Of a stretch of 43,833 bases of DNA, positions 40,605 to 43,833 are shown in pieces. The translations under genes were made by a program, and so were the position numbers. Position 1 is the first letter of the stretch. Every line of letters begins with the position of its first letter. Origin of the DNA: Micromonospora arida. Its GTDB lineage: Bacteria > Actinomycetota > Actinomycetes > Mycobacteriales > Micromonosporaceae. The stretch is taken from positions 1-43,833 of the forward strand of contig NZ_QGSY01000220.1 of assembly GCF_003857035.1 (NCBI RefSeq), written 5' to 3'. Below the pieces are notes generated by a model, which had not been told where the DNA came from, did not search any database, and was given only the letters and a program-made list of their open reading frames with translations.

Positions 40605-41230
40605 GCGGGCAAGCTATCCGCCGGGTCTGACAGCCGGTGACCTCCGTGGGACTCGATCAACGCGTCCACGACGGCCGCGGCGTCGGCGTCCGCCACGTCC
40701 GATGGGTACTCCGGCAGCAGGTCGTCCCAGGCGATCAGCCACGACCCGAACAACTGAGCCTGCCCCTCGGGCCGAGCGAAGAACCAGACGTGCAGGTGAG
40801 CGCCGCCATCCCCGAAGCGGTGGACGTGCGCCCGCGAGACGTGCGGCAGCGCCTGGATGTGACGAACGATCCGGGTGCTCAACAGCCCAAGCTCGGCAGC
40901 CAGCTCGTCAGGGAGATCCTCCATGTCGTGGTGATCGAGCGGCAACAGCATGAGCGCCAGCGGGACGCCCACGCCCGGGATTCGGATCAACCGCCAACGC
41001 TCGTTGAACCAGATCCCTTCGTCCCGGTTGCGGCAGGTATCGCAGTCCGCCGGGTCCTCGCCGTGCCGTGCCGGCTCCGGCAGCACCGGAGGCCGTAGCG
41101 GCGACACTCGAAGTCCGTCCGGCTCGAACGGACTGATCTCCCACCCGGTCATCCGCGCCAGGGGAAGGCGGCGCTCGTCGTCCGCGGCGGCGACCGCGCG
41201 GTCGTAGAACTCGTCCGGTCGTAAGGCCAT
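40601..41230 (-). CDS. HIT-like protein with CxxC
   Basis: The 209-residue protein shows a HIT-type C-terminal segment, HRFGDGGAHLHVWFFARP with H145 and H147 of the HxH motif, preceded by AHVH (135-137), and an N-terminal CDTC (63-66) with GIWFNERWRLIRIP resembling a zinc-containing galactose-1-phosphate uridylyltransferase-like start. It probably hydrolyses or transfers a nucleotide. ATG 41230 is 7 nt downstream of TAGTCT (minus strand 41243-41238), a leaderless-type arrangement. Translationally coupled to the YdeI-like gene. Confidence 0.75.
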   Translation of the reverse strand: MALRPDEFYDRAVAAADDERRLPLARMTGWEISPFEPDGLRVSPLRPPVLPEPARHGEDPADCDTCRNRDEGIWFNERWRLIRIPGVGVPLALMLLPLDHHDMEDLPDELAAELGLLSTRIVRHIQALPHVSRAHVHRFGDGGAHLHVWFFARPEGQAQLFGSWLIAWDDLLPEYPSDVADADAAAVVDALIESHGGHRLSDPADSLPA

Positions 41231-41237
41231 GCGGCAC

Positions 41238-41243
41238 AGACTA
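41238..41243 (-). promoter_or_regulatory. Putative -10 (TAGTCT) for the HIT-YdeI transcript
   Basis: TAGTCT on the minus strand ends 7 nt before ATG 41230; there is no good ribosome binding site. The rest of the 203-bp gap to 41433 shows no gene or clear structure. Confidence 0.4.
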
Positions 41244-41433
41244 GTACGACAAGATCCACAGTGGTCGACGGCAGATCGTCACCGAGCGGCAGACCGCCGA
41301 GGGCCCGCCCCACACCCCAGCAGCCTTCCCGCCTGGTCGATGCCGTTCCGCCTACGTCCGTCGGTGGTGGTTGCGGCGCGGGAGCTGGTCGGGATCGAGC
41401 CAGGCCGCACCCGCCATCGACGCAGCGGGGCGG

Positions 41434-42465
41434 TCACGGGCCGTCGGGGGTGCGCTTGGCGCGGCTCGGCTGGACCCGCTTGGGCTCGCCGGGCATCTTC
41501 GGGTGGTCCGGCGGGTACGGCAGGTCGCCCTGGCCGGCGGCGGCGTCGCGCTCGGCCCACTCCAGCAGCGGGGTGATGTCCCACGGTGCGTCGTCGATGC
41601 CGGCGTGCGGATCACCTCGCTCGGCGAGCCGGGCCGGCACGGTGCGCAGGTCGAAGTCGTCCGGGTCGACGTCGGGTAGCTCGTCCCAACTGACCGGGGT
41701 CGAGACGGTGGCCCGCGCGTTGGCCCGCAGCGAGTACGCGCAGGCGATCGTGCGGTCGCGCGCCATCTGGTTGAAGTCGACGAAGACCCGGGTGCCGCGC
41801 TCCTCCTTCCACCAGGCGGTGGTGACCAGGTCGGGGTTGCGGCGCTCCACCTCCCGGGCCAGCGCGATGGTGGCCCGGCGCACCTCGGTGAACGTCCAGC
41901 GGGGTTGGATGCGCAGGTAGACGTGCACGCCCCGGCCGCCGGAGGTCTTCGGCCAACCGGTCGCGCCCAGCTCGTCGAGGAGCGCGCGGACCTCGCCGGC
42001 GGCCCGCGCCGCGTCGGCGAAGTCGGTGCCGGGCTGCGGGTCCAGGTCGATGCGCAGCTCGTCGGGGCGGTCGACGTCGGCGGCCCGCACGGGCCACGGG
42101 TGGAAGACGATCGTGCCCATCTGCGCCGCCCAGGCCACGTGCGCCAGATCGGCCGGGCAGAGCTCCGCCGCGTTCCGCCCGCTCGGGAAGGTGATCTGCG
42201 CGGTCGTCACCCAGGGCGGCACCCCACGGGTGGGCACCCGCTTCTGGAAGAACGCCTCGCCTTCGACGCCCTCGGGGAAGCGTTGCAGGGTGGTCGGTCG
42301 GTCCCGCAGGGCGCGCATGATCCCGTCGCCGACCGCGAGGTAGTAGTGGAAGACGTCCGCCTTGGTGAACCCCCGCTGGGGGAAGATCACCCGGTCCGGA
42401 CTGCTCAGCCGAACGGTGTGCCCGGCCACCTCGACCTCGGCGGCCGCAGCCTTGGTGCCACCCAT
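41434..42465 (-). CDS. LigD-type NHEJ polymerase/primase (stand-alone)
   Basis: The 343-residue archaeo-eukaryotic-primase-fold polymerase corresponds to the polymerase domain of LigD: LSSPDRVIFPQRGFTKADVF at the start, FFQKRVPTRGVPPW, ADLAHVAWAAQMGTIVFHPW, the metal-binding D140/D142 (LRIDLDPQPG), SGGRGVHVYLRI, and the third Asp in VFVDFNQMARD. It fills gaps and adds ribonucleotides during non-homologous end joining. No ligase or phosphoesterase domain is attached; the LigC-type ligase at 26185 could be a partner. It is divergent from msrB with 47 bp between. Confidence 0.93.
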   Translation of the reverse strand: MGGTKAAAAEVEVAGHTVRLSSPDRVIFPQRGFTKADVFHYYLAVGDGIMRALRDRPTTLQRFPEGVEGEAFFQKRVPTRGVPPWVTTAQITFPSGRNAAELCPADLAHVAWAAQMGTIVFHPWPVRAADVDRPDELRIDLDPQPGTDFADAARAAGEVRALLDELGATGWPKTSGGRGVHVYLRIQPRWTFTEVRRATIALAREVERRNPDLVTTAWWKEERGTRVFVDFNQMARDRTIACAYSLRANARATVSTPVSWDELPDVDPDDFDLRTVPARLAERGDPHAGIDDAPWDITPLLEWAERDAAAGQGDLPYPPDHPKMPGEPKRVQPSRAKRTPDGP

Positions 42466-42500
42466 CCCGCGACCTTATGCCACGCCCCCGACGTTCGACG

Positions 42501-42506
42501 TACCGT
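42501..42506 (+). promoter_or_regulatory. Putative -10 (TACCGT) for leaderless msrB transcript
   Basis: TACCGT ends 6 nt before GTG 42513. A short G-rich run (GAGGGG) lies immediately before the start, too close to act as a normal ribosome binding site. Confidence 0.35.
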
Positions 42507-42512
42507 TGAGGG

Positions 42513-42917
42513 GTGAGTCTTGACGACAACGAGCTGCCCCGTACCGACGAAGAGTGGCGGGTCCGACTGACCCCCGAGGAGTTCCACGTCCTGCGGGAGG
42601 CCGGCACCGAACGCCCGTGGACGGGCGAGTACGTGGACACGAAGACCCAGGGGGTCTACCACTGTCGCGCCTGCGGGCTGGAGCTGTTCTCCAGCGATAC
42701 GAAGTTCGACTCGCACTGCGGCTGGCCGAGCTTCGACGACGCCATCCCGGGCCGGGTCAAGGAGATCGAGGACCGCACCCTCGGCATGGCACGTACGGAG
42801 ATCCGCTGCGCCCGCTGCGACAGTCACCTCGGGCACGTCTTCCACGGCGAGGGCTTCACCCCGAAGGACACCCGGCACTGCGTCAACTCGGTCTCCATCA
42901 AGCTGGAACCCCGCTGA
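42513..42917 (+). CDS. msrB: Peptide-methionine (R)-S-oxide reductase
   Basis: The 134-residue MsrB reduces methionine-R-sulfoxide in proteins. Two CxxC pairs (C51/C54 and C99/C102) bind the structural zinc, GWPSF (70-74) forms part of the active site, and the catalytic Cys is C123 in RHCVNS. All key residues are present, in a cytosolic protein with no signal peptide. GTG 42513 gives the normal N-terminus. Confidence 0.96.
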   Translation: MSLDDNELPRTDEEWRVRLTPEEFHVLREAGTERPWTGEYVDTKTQGVYHCRACGLELFSSDTKFDSHCGWPSFDDAIPGRVKEIEDRTLGMARTEIRCARCDSHLGHVFHGEGFTPKDTRHCVNSVSIKLEPR

Positions 42918-42951
42918 CCCGGGCACCCAGGGCGTGACCGCGTGACCGCGC

Positions 42952-43566
42952 TCAGGGCGTACCCGTACCCCTGAGCAGCTCGACCTCGGCGGTCCGGGAC
43001 TGCTCGATCCGCCGGGCCAGGTCGCGGACCCGCTCGTTGCGGCCGACGCCGACGTGGGATCGGGCCAGGTCGGCGGCCGATCGCTGGTGGTCGGCGAGCA
43101 CGTCGCGCAGCACTCGGTCGACGTCCGCGTCCGGCGCGGTCCGCAGCCGGTCGAGCGCGGCGTCGTCGCCGTGCCCGTCGTGGTGGTGTGCGGTCGCGCT
43201 GGCACCCGGCCCGGTCGTGGGCAACCAGCCGCGCATGGCGGCCAGTTCGTCGGCCTCGGTCGCCTCGACGGCGGCGGCCAGGGTGCGCAGCGCGTCGTCG
43301 CGCACCCGGTCCCGGGCCAGCCGGACGATCTGCAGTGTGCGTTCGCTGTGCCCGACCATGGTGCTCAGGAACACCACGTCGATCCCGCTCATCGCGTCCG
43401 CCTCGATCGCGGACCCGGCACCCGCCGACCCGGCCGCCGCCGACCCGGCCGGGGACGCGGGGGCCGGCTGCGGCAGGGTCGACGGGCTCGACGTGGGCGG
43501 TCCGGCGCAGGCTCCGGTGAGCAGCAGAGCCGCAACGAGGGACGCCAGCGGGGTACGGCGGGGCAT
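42952..43566 (-). CDS. DUF305 lipoprotein
   Basis: The 204-residue protein has a lipoprotein signal (MPRRTPLASLVAALLLTGAC), a Pro/Ser/Ala-rich linker and the DUF305 four-helix domain: VVFLSTMVGHSERTLQIVRL, AAAVEATEADELAAMRGWL, a His-rich loop (ATAHHHDGHGDD) and DVLADHQRSAADLARSH. DUF305 proteins are often linked to metal handling, and the His cluster fits metal binding. ATG 43566 has GGAG 8 nt upstream; GTG 43584 is an alternative. It is convergent with msrB. Confidence 0.85.
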   Translation of the reverse strand: MPRRTPLASLVAALLLTGACAGPPTSSPSTLPQPAPASPAGSAAAGSAGAGSAIEADAMSGIDVVFLSTMVGHSERTLQIVRLARDRVRDDALRTLAAAVEATEADELAAMRGWLPTTGPGASATAHHHDGHGDDAALDRLRTAPDADVDRVLRDVLADHQRSAADLARSHVGVGRNERVRDLARRIEQSRTAEVELLRGTGTP

Positions 43567-43630
43567 GCCGGTTGCTCCGTTCACGCGAGAGCGGCGACAC
43601 GGGTGCGACCATGGGGCCGCACCCGTGCGG

Positions 43631-43833
43631 TCAGACCTGGAGCCAGAGCGCCGGTACGTTCGGCGGCTCCCAGCCCGGGATCGCGGTGTGCGCCTGCCGG
43701 CAGCGGTACGTCGCTCCGCCGTAGGTGACCTGGTCGCCGACCTGGTACGCCCGACCCGTCGTCCAACTGCCGCCCGGCGCGGGCGGAGTCGTCGGCGTGG
43801 TGGTCGGGGTGGGCCGTGGGGTGGGTGAAGAGG
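43631..43833 (-). CDS. C-terminal chitin-binding module (CBM5/12) of a secreted protein, N-terminus cut
   Basis: The minus-strand frame entering from the window edge encodes a Pro/Thr linker (SPTPRPTPTTTPTTPPAP) and then a complete CBM5/12-type module: SWTTGRAYQVGDQVTYGGAT, YRCRQAHTA, GWEPPNVPALW, ending LQV and TGA at 43633-43631. Conserved aromatic residues (Trp, Tyr, and the GWEP Trp) form the chitin-binding face. The catalytic or main domain lies beyond the window, probably a chitinase, lytic polysaccharide monooxygenase or other secreted hydrolase. Confidence 0.85.
   Translation of the reverse strand, partial: SSPTPRPTPTTTPTTPPAPGGSWTTGRAYQVGDQVTYGGATYRCRQAHTAIPGWEPPNVPALWLQV

Noticed and set aside
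1..43833. tRNA, rRNA or riboswitch in the gaps
   Set aside because: No gap shows a cloverleaf, an rRNA-like sequence or a recognisable riboswitch core by eye; the structured sites seen are simple hairpins.

Overview
The window is high-GC DNA with frequent GTG (and some TTG) starts, tightly packed genes and many 1-8 bp start/stop overlaps. Together with the gene families present (SigE-like and ECF sigma factors, Stealth proteins, a LigC-type ligase, a stand-alone LigD-type polymerase, a CBM5/12 secreted protein end) this points to an actinomycete, most likely Micromonosporaceae. That placement is inference from gene content, not from a marker gene. No rRNA, tRNA, CRISPR array, integrase or transposase was recognised.

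Layout. 1-2.7 kb: a pRiA4b ORF-3-like gene cut by the window edge, a 39-residue Cys-rich microprotein coupled to a RibD-C reductase, then a convergent SigE-family sigma factor with its membrane partner. 2.9-9.3 kb: an operon of a HerA/DUF87-like ATPase, SbcD (Mre11), SbcC (Rad50) and a NurA-like protein, the gene set of archaeal DNA-end-resection clusters, followed by a spermidine-synthase-like protein. 10.4-12.6 kb: an ECF sigma factor, a zinc-type anti-sigma factor and a secreted lipoprotein; very similar sequence lies upstream of both the sigma gene and the lipoprotein gene. 12.8-22.8 kb: a cell-envelope polysaccharide region with a polytopic membrane protein, three Stealth phosphotransferase paralogues (one fused to a GT4 glycosyltransferase) and an unknown beta-rich protein.

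23.2-29.9 kb: housekeeping and repair genes: an AlkA-like glycosylase, DUF1990, two GNATs, SRPBCC, a LigC-type ATP-dependent ligase, an S33 secreted peptidase and a two-TM potassium channel, with several convergent overlaps. 30.0-37.6 kb: a four-gene ABC exporter-type operon on the minus strand with two very large FtsX-like permeases and two ATPases, one carrying an AbrB/SpoVT-like tail. 37.7-38.6 kb: a DUF2975 membrane protein, a small HTH regulator and a 54-residue membrane protein. 38.6-40.0 kb: an SDR/HxlR divergent pair bracketed by an exact 36-bp direct repeat that contains the DUF2975 promoter in one copy and the ydeI-like stop codon in the other. 40.0-43.8 kb: YdeI-like and HIT-like proteins, LigD-type polymerase, msrB, a DUF305 lipoprotein and the C-terminal CBM of a secreted protein running off the end.

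Themes: DNA repair (HerA/Mre11/Rad50/NurA set, AlkA, LigC, LigD-Pol) and envelope-polymer synthesis (Stealth cluster) dominate. Several genes appear to be transcribed leaderless, with a -10-like hexamer 6-7 nt before the start codon.
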